DNA of 25,590 bases from a virus. Under the pieces are notes generated by a model. It searched no databases, was not told the origin of the DNA, and saw only the letters and a program-made list of their open reading frames with translations. This document shows, piece by piece, positions 15,547 through 21,210 of this stretch. How positions within the stretch are numbered: the first letter of the stretch is position 1; every line of letters begins with the position of its first letter. The stretch lies in the IMG/VR virus record IMGVR_UViG_3300018065_000067, positions 1-25,590 of that record; one strand, written 5' to 3'. Both the position numbers and the translations under genes were made by a program.

Positions 15547-16067
15547 GGGCCTTCCATGAGCATTTTGATAAACGGAAGAAATTGTTCTTCTGTAAAATCG
15601 TTTTTTGCGATGTTAATAGAATAGCAAACAAATTGAACATTTCCTTTTACATATCCATTTGAAGAATCAATGCGATCTAATGATGCAAGATTGGGCTGTT
15701 TTTTGCTATTCCATTTTGGTTTGATCATTGGTATTTTGGTGTAAGAACACAAACCATTTTGTTTTTCCCATATCTCTATAAGATAGTCATCATCGATGTC
15801 AAATGGTTTGCCAGCTTTCTTTGCTCGTGTTCTACAACGTTTCAATATTTCCGCGAATTCTCCCTTTTTACTATATTGATTTCCCCACTGAGAAGCGGGA
15901 ACTCTTCTAGTTGTATGAAATCGATTTGCATGACTTGATGTGCAAGATCGGCTACAAAAAAATCTATCCACTGGACGACCATTTTTCACCTTTCTTCTGA
16001 ATTCCTTAGTCTTTAGACTAAATTCTTTTTGACATTCGTAACATTTCATTGGCATGGTACTTGACAT
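15543..16067 (-). CDS. HNH endonuclease, probable homing type
   Basis: The protein is about 174 aa. The N-terminus has a zinc-ribbon-like CYEC...CSRSC arrangement (residues about 9-42). The C-terminus has an HNH-type core: GLCSYTKIPM, then LASLDRIDSSNGYVKGNVQFVC, the pattern of phage group I intron-type and freestanding HNH endonucleases. It is the only minus-strand gene in an otherwise plus-strand region and overlaps its convergent neighbour, typical of a mobile endonuclease gene. The ATG at 16067 has AGGAGA 6 nt upstream. A longer reading from 16097 would run across the tmRNA late promoter. The likely target is a nearby site, such as the tmRNA or uvsY region in phages lacking the gene (inference). 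Confidence 0.85.
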   Translation of the reverse strand: MSSTMPMKCYECQKEFSLKTKEFRRKVKNGRPVDRFFCSRSCTSSHANRFHTTRRVPASQWGNQYSKKGEFAEILKRCRTRAKKAGKPFDIDDDYLIEIWEKQNGLCSYTKIPMIKPKWNSKKQPNLASLDRIDSSNGYVKGNVQFVCYSINIAKNDFTEEQFLPFIKMLMEGP

Positions 16068-16083
16068 CTGAAATCTCCTGGTA

Positions 16084-16091
16084 TATAAATA
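16084..16091 (+). promoter_or_regulatory. T4-type late promoter for tmRNA
   Basis: Exact TATAAATA, the late-promoter box recognised by gp55-RNA polymerase. Transcription is expected to begin about 6-8 nt downstream, immediately before the tmRNA acceptor piece. gp55, gp33 and gp45 genes are all in this window. Confidence 0.8.
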
Positions 16092-16097
16092 GAACAC

Positions 16098-16363
16098 TGA
16101 CGCTTGAGACTGCTGTTGAAGCAGACCAGACAGGATGTGCGACTCATCCTCGCCTCCACCAAAAGCTCATATAGTTTCGATTATGTGAGTTTCTGGGGGG
16201 CGCGTAGGATCGATGGATGTGGATAGAGTATAGTCGATGTTGGTCGGTATGGCAAGCACCGTTATCGCGGCTCACAACTAGATGCAAACGATAATGCACC
16301 TATTGCTTTGGCTGCATAGCTAAGCGGGGTTTGGTGGTTTCCCTGGCAACAGAAAAACCACCA
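16098..16363 (+). ncRNA. ssrA: Circularly permuted (two-piece) tmRNA
   Basis: tmRNA rescues stalled ribosomes and tags the aborted peptide for proteolysis. The acceptor piece comes first. It has a hairpin CTGCT/AGCAG, a T-arm-like AGGATG(TGCGACT)CATCCT, then CGCCTCC-ACCA ending at 16161. A 34-nt spacer (16162-16195) folds into an 8-bp hairpin (CTCATATA/TATGTGAG) and is expected to be cut out. The coding piece starts GGGGGCG at 16196. It pairs with CGCCTCC in 7 bp, with a G-U at exactly the third pair, the alanine-tRNA identity element. GGATCGATGG corresponds to the conserved D-loop analogue. UAGAU precedes the resume codon. The tag frame 16284-16319 reads ANDNAPIALAA-stop, close to E. coli ANDENYALAA. 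A 9-bp hairpin closes the end. Exact RNA ends are estimated. Confidence 0.93.
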
Positions 16364-16367
16364 TTTT
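16332..16367 (+). terminator. Hairpin at end of tmRNA coding piece
   Basis: TGGTGGTTT pairs perfectly with AAACCACCA (9 bp, 14-nt loop) and is followed by TTTT, whose last T is the first base of tRNA-Asn. It may be a terminal tmRNA helix, a processing signal or a leaky terminator. The tRNA start directly at its foot suggests processing rather than full termination. Confidence 0.45.
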
Positions 16368-16441
16368 CTACCTAACGCACAAGGTGTGCGGCAGCACTGT
16401 TAATGCTTGTGAGCTTGGTTCGATTCCAAGAGGTAGAGCCA
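16367..16441 (+). tRNA. tRNA-Asn (GTT)
   Basis: Cloverleaf: acceptor TCTACCT/AGGTAGA (7 bp), D-stem CGCA/TGCG, anticodon loop CTGTTAA with anticodon GTT and U33, T-arm CTTGG(TTCGATT)CCAAG, discriminator G and an encoded CCA. One mismatch closes the outer end of the anticodon stem (C-T). It probably decodes AAC/AAU, which is abundant in this AT-rich genome. Confidence 0.93.
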
Positions 16442-16459
16442 GTTTAATAGAGGATCGAT

Positions 16460-16693
16460 ATGATGAATCTGAAAGAAGCGAAAGCTGAATGTGAGCGTTG
16501 GTTTGCATATCTTGAAAGTCAAAAAGAGCGTTCATTGCAATTCCAAAAATTGGCCGCTAAACGAAGAAACAACGAAATCAGTCTTGAAGAAGCAAGACGA
16601 GTACAGCGCAATCTTGACAACTCCATCAGAGTTTTTGATGGAGCCAAACTTGAAATTGCTGTCAAAACGCTGCTCAAACACGTGAAGGAATAA
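16460..16693 (+). CDS. Unknown helical protein (77 aa)
   Basis: Not recognised. Almost wholly helical and charged: MMNLKEAKAECERWFAYLES, then RSLQFQKLAAKRRNNEISLE and VFDGAKLEIAVKTLLKHVKE. It is compatible with a small coiled coil or helical bundle. GAGG stands upstream of two tandem ATG codons (16460 and 16463), either of which may be used. It follows tRNA-Asn by 18 nt and may be co-transcribed with the tmRNA from the late promoter. Confidence 0.6.
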   Translation: MMNLKEAKAECERWFAYLESQKERSLQFQKLAAKRRNNEISLEEARRVQRNLDNSIRVFDGAKLEIAVKTLLKHVKE

Positions 16694-16697
16694 TAAT

Positions 16698-17123
16698 ATG
16701 CGTTTCATGGTCTTTAGGTATGATGATTATTATTGCCATGGTATTCAAAGCAGCTTCGAGGGATTCGCTTCTTCTTTGGAAACTGCGAAGGATATTCGAG
16801 GCGAACGATACGAAAATCAAAACCTCGAAGTTATTGACACCGACACTGGCGAAATTCATGTTTTTCGTTGGAGACCAACATATAGATATGAATCGAAAGG
16901 TTATTATGTACAAGAAAATGCAGACGGGAAATTGATTCCAATCAGCTTTGAACAATATAGGAATCAAAAATCCACATCTAGTGTAAAAAGCAAACAATGG
17001 CTTGTTTCTAGACACGTTAAAGATGGTGAAATTCCTGAAATTATTCAGGATCAGGATGATAACTTTGAAAAATTTGAACAACTAGGTTACTGGTCAACCG
17101 ATATTGAAGATTACGATTATTAA
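16698..17123 (+). CDS. Unknown protein (141 aa) directly before tRNA-Met
   Basis: Not recognised. It is rich in Tyr, Asp and Glu: MRFMVFRYDDYYCHGIQSSF, then VIDTDTGEIHVFRWRPTY and a very acidic end (FEQLGYWSTDIEDYDY). AAGGAA lies upstream of the ATG. The start MRFMVFRYDDYYCHG and the following helix look like a small beta-helix domain. The stop codon TAA (17121-17123) is immediately followed by the first base of tRNA-Met, so mRNA and tRNA must be separated by processing. Confidence 0.6.
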   Translation: MRFMVFRYDDYYCHGIQSSFEGFASSLETAKDIRGERYENQNLEVIDTDTGEIHVFRWRPTYRYESKGYYVQENADGKLIPISFEQYRNQKSTSSVKSKQWLVSRHVKDGEIPEIIQDQDDNFEKFEQLGYWSTDIEDYDY

Positions 17124-17201
17124 TGCGGAGTAGAGCAATCTGGTTAGCTCGCTGGTCTCATAATCCAGAGGTTGTGGGTTCGAATCCCACCTCCGCAACC
17201 A
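17124..17201 (+). tRNA. tRNA-Met (CAT) with initiator-like features
   Basis: Acceptor TGCGGAG/CTCCGCA (7 bp), D-stem GAGC/GCTC, anticodon loop CTCATAA (anticodon CAT), T-arm GTGGG(TTCGAAT)CCCAC, discriminator A and encoded CCA. The D-stem has a purine-pyrimidine pair at 11-24 (A-T), a mark of bacterial initiator tRNAs, and the body resembles tRNA-fMet (GCGG..GTAGAGCA..CTGG..AGCTCG). Against an initiator are a paired T1-A72 rather than a mismatch, and only two G-C pairs with a T-T mismatch at the loop end of the anticodon stem. The elongator Met or Ile2 alternatives remain open. Confidence 0.92.
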
Positions 17202-17222
17202 ATTACGCAAAATGTGCGCTTC

Positions 17223-17230
17223 TATAAATA
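17223..17230 (+). promoter_or_regulatory. T4-type late promoter for 39-aa peptide
   Basis: Exact TATAAATA followed by GAAAG, as at 16084. The predicted start is about 17237. The leader contains a 6-bp hairpin GATGCC(AAGAC)GGCATC at 17251-17267 before the ribosome-binding site. Confidence 0.75.
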
Positions 17231-17292
17231 GAAAGTGTACATGGACACACGATGCCAAGACGGCATCACATTTCAACTTAAGGGAGACATCA

Positions 17293-17412
17293 ATGTTCGA
17301 CAAAGTTAAAGAGTGGGTTGCCGATTTCAAAGTTTGGGCAACAGCCGCTATCGCATTCCTTGCTGAATGGACATTCGGCATCATCGACATTCTCAAAGGT
17401 CTGTTCAACTAA
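17293..17412 (+). CDS. Late-expressed amphipathic/membrane peptide (39 aa)
   Basis: MFDKVKEWVADFKVWATAAI followed by AFLAEWTFGIIDILKGLFN. It combines a short amphipathic start and a hydrophobic segment (about residues 14-35) with several tryptophans, so membrane association is likely. It has its own exact late promoter, a leader hairpin, GGGAGA upstream of the ATG, and a strong terminator right after it. It is therefore a stand-alone, probably highly expressed late transcription unit. No homologue is recognised. It could be a small virion or lysis-related membrane peptide, without proof. An in-frame upstream ATG at 17212 lies before the late promoter box and is rejected as the start. Confidence 0.65.
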   Translation: MFDKVKEWVADFKVWATAAIAFLAEWTFGIIDILKGLFN

Positions 17413-17436
17413 CACGAACTGACTGTAGAAAAACCT

Positions 17437-17474
17437 AAATACCCTCTGAAAGCAAATTCAGGGGGTATTTTATG
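17437..17474 (+). terminator. Strong terminator overlapping the nuclease ribosome-binding site
   Basis: A 14-bp stem (AAATACCCTCTGAA with TTCAGGGGGTATTT, one G-U) with loop AGCAAA, followed by TATG. It ends the 39-aa peptide unit. The only Shine-Dalgarno-like sequence for the nuclease gene (AGGGGG) is buried in the 3' arm. Confidence 0.8.
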
Positions 17475-17909
17475 TACATCTATAACGTTACTATTCGAGA
17501 AGTAATCGACGGCGACACAGTAAAAGTTGATATCGATTTGGGTTTCGATATGTGGCTGTTGAATCAAAACATTCGTCTATATGGCATTGATGCGCCGGAA
17601 TCTCGAACTTCTGATTTGGTAGAAAAGAAATTCGGATTGTTGACCAAAGCAGAAGTCGCAAAATATCTACCAATAGATTCAAAACAGCAAATGGTTTCTG
17701 TATTGTCGCAAAAAGGCAAATTTGGTAGAATCTTGGGTGAGTTTTTGGTAGAAGATATAACAGGATCGCATCGCTTTAATTTAAATCGATACCTTGTTGA
17801 CAATAAATTCGCCGTTTCGTATGATGGTCAAAGTTCAAGAGACGAATTGAAAGAAAAACACCACGAAAATAGAAAATATCTTTTGGAGAATGGAATAATT
17901 CATGGATAA
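17472..17909 (+). CDS. Thermonuclease-like nuclease (SNase family)
   Basis: Staphylococcal nuclease-type fold. REVIDGDTVKVDIDLGF matches the family start IDGDTVKL. NIRLYGIDAPES carries the catalytic Arg and acidic residues (SNase RLLLVDTPE). KGKFGRILGEFLV matches the region with the second catalytic Arg (KYGRGLAYI). The C-terminus has the family end NLNRYLVDNKFAVSY. 145 aa, near the usual length, with no signal peptide. Phage SNase proteins may degrade host DNA or RNA, or recycle nucleotides. The start codon sits directly at the foot of a terminator hairpin that hides its ribosome-binding site, so expression may be delayed or coupled. It overlaps the next gene by 8 nt. Confidence 0.9.
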   Translation: MYIYNVTIREVIDGDTVKVDIDLGFDMWLLNQNIRLYGIDAPESRTSDLVEKKFGLLTKAEVAKYLPIDSKQQMVSVLSQKGKFGRILGEFLVEDITGSHRFNLNRYLVDNKFAVSYDGQSSRDELKEKHHENRKYLLENGIIHG

Positions 17910-18165
17910 AGGCGATACTGTAATACAAGACACGAGCTTTGAGTTGATTGAGAAAATAGGCAATGAAATTATCGCCATGGTAGAAACACATGGTATTGAT
18001 TACATCGATGCTTGTATTGAGATAGCGAATATATATGACGTAGATTATGATGATGTTGGTGACATGATAACCAAACATCAGCGACTAAAAGAGTTAGTTC
18101 GTAAAGACGCAAAGAAATTGAATTACTTGAAGGCAGACAATAAAACTGAATTCGAATACGAATAA
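17902..18165 (+). CDS. 33: Late-transcription coactivator gp33
   Basis: Resembles gp33, which binds the RNA polymerase beta-flap and links it to the gp45 clamp to activate late promoters. The family core is visible as IEKIGNEIIAMVETHGIDYIDACIEIANIY, which compares with T4 FIIEKMVEEFGMSYLEATTAFLEENSI, then LKELVRKDAKKLNYLK, compared with T4 IIEKIQSEAIDENLL. It is 87 aa against 112 in T4, a length common in other T4-like groups. The C-terminus EFEYE would be the hydrophobic-acidic clamp-binding tail (T4 LDFLL). It lies close to gene 32 as in T4, though gene 59 is not between them. It overlaps the nuclease gene by 8 nt. Confidence 0.8.
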   Translation: MDKGDTVIQDTSFELIEKIGNEIIAMVETHGIDYIDACIEIANIYDVDYDDVGDMITKHQRLKELVRKDAKKLNYLKADNKTEFEYE

Positions 18166-18169
18166 GAAT

Positions 18170-18326
18170 TCGCACCACACCAGTTATCGATGAAGCGGCG
18201 GTAAGACGTGGAGATAGCTAGGGTTTTACCGATCCTCGCCATTAAAGGCGTCAAGCCTAGTATTACGGGCGCTGGCACTGCGATATGGCCATTTATGCAA
18301 GTGCGATGGGAAAGGGTGTGGTGCGA
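18170..18326 (+). ncRNA. Structured RNA with 12-bp closing stem and possible pseudoknot
   Basis: A 181-bp gap without a gene. TCGCACCACACC (18170-18181) pairs perfectly over 12 bp with GGTGTGGTGCGA (18315-18326). Inside are hairpin CGCC(ATTAAA)GGCG at 18237-18250 enclosed by CTAGG/CCTAG (18218-18222 with 18256-18260). CGGTAA (18199-18204) is complementary to TTACCG (18226-18231) and crosses the latter stem, giving a possible pseudoknot. A hairpin GCACTGC/GCAAGTGC with a bulged A lies at 18275-18304. It is more GC-rich than its surroundings. It does not match tRNA, RNase P, 6S or SRP RNA as I know them. It is either a free ncRNA or a leader element for the gene at 18347. Confidence 0.7.
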
Positions 18327-18346
18327 TACTCATATAGGAGGACCAA

Positions 18347-18748
18347 ATGGTAGATAACGAAAAACCTTGGCCATGGAATGTTTACGACAAAATTGATCGC
18401 GAAAAGGAAGCGTTGGTGCGAGCAGCAAAAAAACTTGATGCTGACGTTGAACAACTCGAAAAGGATATTGAGGAAGAAGTCAAATCCAAAGCCTTGACAG
18501 TCAAAGAAGTTAAGTCTGGCATTGTTGATCGTGTCAAAGGATGGTTCAAGACTGAGAAAAAAACAGAAGAAAAGCCAGTCGTGATTGAAAGACCAAAAGT
18601 AGAAAAGAAAACAGTTTCGTTTGAGGTTCCACGAAATGCAAAGAAAATTGTGGTGACGGTTACTAAATCCAATGGTGCGACGAATTCGTATGTTGTGAGT
18701 AATTACATCAATTTAGATGCTAGTGACATCATTAAAATAGAGGCTTGA
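18347..18748 (+). CDS. Unknown charged protein (133 aa)
   Basis: Not recognised. It starts MVDNEKPWPWNVYDKIDREK. Residues about 20-55 form a strongly charged probable coiled coil. A basic/acidic linker rich in Lys, Glu and Pro follows (KTEKKTEEKPVVIERPKVEK), and a C-terminal beta-rich part of about 45 residues (VSFEVPRNAKKIVVTVTKSN, then NYINLDASDIIKIEA). AGGAGG lies 5 nt upstream of the ATG, a perfect ribosome-binding site. The structured RNA directly upstream may regulate it. Confidence 0.65.
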   Translation: MVDNEKPWPWNVYDKIDREKEALVRAAKKLDADVEQLEKDIEEEVKSKALTVKEVKSGIVDRVKGWFKTEKKTEEKPVVIERPKVEKKTVSFEVPRNAKKIVVTVTKSNGATNSYVVSNYINLDASDIIKIEA

Positions 18749-18749
18749 T

Positions 18750-18977
18750 ATGGAACTACTGTTTTATTATGCGATATCGGTGGTCATGATGACCATCATT
18801 ATGTTTGGCGTTTCTTACGTGTATTCTGTTTATCACGCACGAGAAGTGTCGTTTTTTAACCATTTGATATTCGCCCTAACGATGTCTGCGGTTTGGCCGC
18901 TTTCAGTCACGCTGGTTTTACTGGCGTGGCTGTATTATTTGATATTTGGGAAGATAAATAATTGGTTAGGTCATTGA
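18750..18977 (+). CDS. Small two-span membrane protein (75 aa)
   Basis: Two hydrophobic segments (about residues 4-27 and 39-66) separated by a short polar loop (YHAREVSFFNH). The C-terminus IFGKINNWLGH is short and polar. The architecture fits a holin-like or other small inner-membrane phage protein, but no family is recognised. It starts one base after the preceding stop. Confidence 0.65.
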   Translation: MELLFYYAISVVMMTIIMFGVSYVYSVYHAREVSFFNHLIFALTMSAVWPLSVTLVLLAWLYYLIFGKINNWLGH

Positions 18978-18996
18978 TTTTCAACGAAAATACACA

Positions 18997-19025
18997 TATA
19001 AATATTCCGTCGTTCCGTAAGGAAC
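18997..19025 (+). promoter_or_regulatory. Late promoter and 5' hairpin of gene 32
   Basis: Exact TATAAATA at 18997-19004 places a start near 19010. The 5' end of that RNA would carry GTTCC(GTAA)GGAAC at 19012-19025, a 5-bp hairpin with a GNRA tetraloop, about 40 nt before the gene 32 start codon. T4 gene 32 has a translational operator with a 5' pseudoknot, so this is a candidate analogue. Confidence 0.65.
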
Positions 19026-19062
19026 AAAAATATAGCGTAATACGAGAAAAGGATTATGACAA

Positions 19063-19992
19063 ATGGACTTTGAAAAACTTAAATCAAACAAGTCTGCAAC
19101 ATTGGATGCTCTACACAAGCAGCTTGAAGAACTGACGAATCCCGGCAAAAAGGGAAAAGACGATTACAAGGATGATCGCTTTTGGCAACCAACTGTCGAT
19201 AAAATGGGCAATGGCGGTGCCGTCATTCGTTTTCTACCATCGTGTAAAAGCGATACACCATTCGAGAAAATTTGGTCACACGGATTTCAGGGACCAACTG
19301 GATTGTGGTACATAGAAAACTCACGAACAACCATAGGTGAAAAAGACCCCTGTGGCGATTACAACACTAAACTTTGGAATGCTGGTAATGAGGATCAGGC
19401 ACGCAAACAAAAACGCAAATTGAGTTTCATTGCAAACATCCTGGTTATTAAAGACCCAAGCAATCCAGCCAATAATGGCAACGTCTTTCTGTTCAAGTTT
19501 GGCAAGAAGATTTTCGAGAAGATCGATCAGGCATTGAATCCGCCTTTTGATGAAGAAGGCAATCCGCGTTTGCTCGATGACAATACTCCAAACTCCGCAT
19601 ACAATCCAACCAATGCAATCGATCCATTTAACATGTGGGAAGGTGCGCCGTTCCGGTTGCTTATTCGAAAGGTTGATGGATATCGCAATTACGATCTGTC
19701 AAAATTCGATGCTCCTGCACCGATTGAGGATGATGACGAAGACATTCGAGAAATCTATGAGATGACGTATGATGTCAAAGAATTCGTCCAGCCTGATCAA
19801 TTCAAGAGCTATGAAGAATTGCAAAGCCGTTTGAACAAAGTCATGGGCTTTGAATCCGATGTTGAGCATAGTTCTGAACCGAAAAAGTCCAAGAAAAAGG
19901 ATTTTGATGAGCCAGAATCAAAGTCAACTGTTTCTGACGATGATGATGATGAAGATGTTGATTTGGATAAGCTAATGGAAGAACTTGGCTAA
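19063..19992 (+). CDS. 32: Single-stranded DNA-binding protein gp32
   Basis: The T4-type ssDNA-binding protein that coats replication and recombination intermediates and interacts with UvsY and polymerase. Matches are the basic LAST-like N-terminus (KSNKSATLDALHKQLEEL), AVIRFLPS, WYIENSRTTIG (T4 WYVENCSSTHG), ANILVIKDPSNPANNGNVFLFKFGKKI (T4 [27 protein letters not shown]) and SYEELQSRLNKVMG (T4 FEELNTKFGQVMG). The acidic tail DDDDDEDVDLDKLMEELG resembles the T4 partner-binding tail. 309 aa against 301. The T4 zinc site (His plus three Cys) is not kept, and only Cys97 remains of the three. It has a late promoter, leader hairpin and terminator, so it can be transcribed as a separate unit. Confidence 0.95.
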   Translation: MDFEKLKSNKSATLDALHKQLEELTNPGKKGKDDYKDDRFWQPTVDKMGNGGAVIRFLPSCKSDTPFEKIWSHGFQGPTGLWYIENSRTTIGEKDPCGDYNTKLWNAGNEDQARKQKRKLSFIANILVIKDPSNPANNGNVFLFKFGKKIFEKIDQALNPPFDEEGNPRLLDDNTPNSAYNPTNAIDPFNMWEGAPFRLLIRKVDGYRNYDLSKFDAPAPIEDDDEDIREIYEMTYDVKEFVQPDQFKSYEELQSRLNKVMGFESDVEHSSEPKKSKKKDFDEPESKSTVSDDDDDEDVDLDKLMEELG

Positions 19993-20003
19993 TTTTTCAA
20001 TTG

Positions 20004-20026
20004 GGGGGGCTTCGGTTCCCCTTTTT
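20004..20026 (+). terminator. Rho-independent terminator after gene 32
   Basis: GGGGGGC(TTCG)GTTCCCC with two G-U pairs and a stable UUCG tetraloop, followed by TTTTT, 12 nt after the gene 32 stop. Confidence 0.9.
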
Positions 20027-20121
20027 GCAATCAATTGGTAAAATTCTGTGGTTCCTAAATAGCATTGGAGGAAGTGGCTTCTCTTCCATTTCATTGTGTT
20101 AGCTAACCATAGGAGAAAATT

Positions 20122-20634
20122 ATGTCTGAGAGTTTTCCATCTGATGTCTTTAACCACGATGTTCTGTGGTTGTATGACATGCTTCGTCGTTTCCACCAGG
20201 AAATGGCTCGTTCGCAGTCTGCGCCGGTTTCTGGCATGATTGCTGCGGATCAAACCCGACTGGAATCGTATCTGGGCACGTTGCGTCAAGCACTCGCCTG
20301 GATTCAGGATTCGCCGCTTCTTGACTTGCCAGAGACGCATCCGCGTCCATATCAGCTTGAAGCATTTCCTGAAGAAGTGAATGTCGAGAACGAATCGCTT
20401 AACGTGATTATGCGACTGTTCCGAGCATCTGCGGTAGAATTGGTGAATAGCCAATCTGCTCGATATTCGTCACGACTGCAAAAATTCGATTATGATCGTT
20501 TCAATGCAGTGGTTGACAAGATCGATGCCTTCCTTAACAACTTCGTGCGTGCCAACGCGGTTCCGCTTGACATGCCTGAGAGTTCGCCGGAAGAAGTTAT
20601 CGGTGGTGATGGTAAGATGGGCCTTAACCCATAA
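20122..20634 (+). CDS. Unknown helical protein (170 aa), more GC-rich than neighbours
   Basis: Not recognised. Predominantly helical: VLWLYDMLRRFHQEMARSQS, then ADQTRLESYLGTLRQALAWI, SLNVIMRLFRASAVELVNSQ and VVDKIDAFLNNFVRANAV. No cysteines and no signal peptide. Codon third positions look richer in G and C than in flanking genes, consistent with high expression or recent acquisition (by eye only). AGGAG lies upstream of the ATG, a weak late-box-like CCTAAATA at 20055-20062 lies in the leader, and terminators stand on both sides. It is thus a single-gene transcription unit, perhaps late. Confidence 0.75.
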   Translation: MSESFPSDVFNHDVLWLYDMLRRFHQEMARSQSAPVSGMIAADQTRLESYLGTLRQALAWIQDSPLLDLPETHPRPYQLEAFPEEVNVENESLNVIMRLFRASAVELVNSQSARYSSRLQKFDYDRFNAVVDKIDAFLNNFVRANAVPLDMPESSPEEVIGGDGKMGLNP

Positions 20635-20659
20635 GCCATTCATACAACACGTAAATAGA

Positions 20660-20691
20660 AGTCAAGGGGCCAAAAACCCCTTGACTTTTTT
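20660..20691 (+). terminator. Rho-independent terminator
   Basis: AGTCAAGGGG(CCAAAAA)CCCCTTGACT, a perfect 10-bp stem with a 7-nt loop followed by a T run, 25 nt after the preceding stop. Confidence 0.92.
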
Positions 20692-20753
20692 GGTTTATGG
20701 GTGTAAGAATTTGCGTACCTGTGGTGGACAAATACATGAAAAGGCAAACCGAT

Positions 20754-20969
20754 ATGTATGAATTGGAAATTACGGTGAAGTACAGAAACGCGGATGGAGA
20801 AAACGTTATCACCAAACGCACGGCAACTCCGCTAAACTACCGTGAAGCAGTCTCGCTGTTGCATTCAGCAACATCAGACTATTATTCGTCGAATGACGAA
20901 ACGGAAATCAAAATCGCAGAAACTGAATATGATTTCATGCATGAGCATGGAATTCCAAAGTGGTTGTAA
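20754..20969 (+). CDS. Unknown small beta-rich protein (71 aa)
   Basis: Not recognised. MYELEITVKYRNADGENVIT followed by RTATPLNYREAVSLLHSATS and IKIAETEYDFMHEHGIPKWL: two strands, a helix, and a strand-helix end. The ATG at 20754 has AAAAGG 9 nt upstream. Longer in-frame starts at 20736 and 20697 exist, but the latter lies right behind the terminator with no ribosome-binding site. Confidence 0.6.
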   Translation: MYELEITVKYRNADGENVITKRTATPLNYREAVSLLHSATSDYYSSNDETEIKIAETEYDFMHEHGIPKWL

Positions 20970-20986
20970 TGAAAGGACAATAAGAT

Positions 20987-21205
20987 ATGGAAAAAAACAA
21001 AGCCCCGCTGGCTATTTTCGATCCTACTCGCCTTCCCAAAGAAGGCGAAATTGCACCAGACATCAAGATTTTTGAAATGCAGAGAGATGGTTCTTATACA
21101 GCCAATTGGCAACAAATGGTGCTGGCAAAGGATCGTTTTTTGACAGGATCGCGTGATCCTGCTGATGTTGTCGCAGCCGCCATTTGGTTCTGCAAAAACA
21201 CATAA
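20987..21205 (+). CDS. Unknown small protein (72 aa)
   Basis: Not recognised. MEKNKAPLAIFDPTRLPKEG, then APDIKIFEMQRDGSYTANWQ and RDPADVVAAAIWFCKNT. AAAGGA upstream of the ATG. It is the last plus-strand gene before the convergent minus-strand structural cluster, separated by only 5 nt from the stop of the baseplate gene. Confidence 0.6.
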   Translation: MEKNKAPLAIFDPTRLPKEGEIAPDIKIFEMQRDGSYTANWQQMVLAKDRFLTGSRDPADVVAAAIWFCKNT

Positions 21206-21210
21206 TCTGG

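Noticed and set aside
16196-16319. Protein-coding gene around the tag frame
   Set aside because: The open stretch is only the 11-codon tag with resume codon. It is explained fully by tmRNA structure.
18170-18326. tRNA, RNase P or 6S RNA in the structured gap
   Set aside because: There is no cloverleaf, no T-loop with CCA, and none of the conserved cores of RNase P, 6S or SRP RNA that I know.
20651-20657. GTAAATA as a late promoter
   Set aside because: It stands directly before a strong terminator, so any transcript would be about 30 nt. More likely chance.
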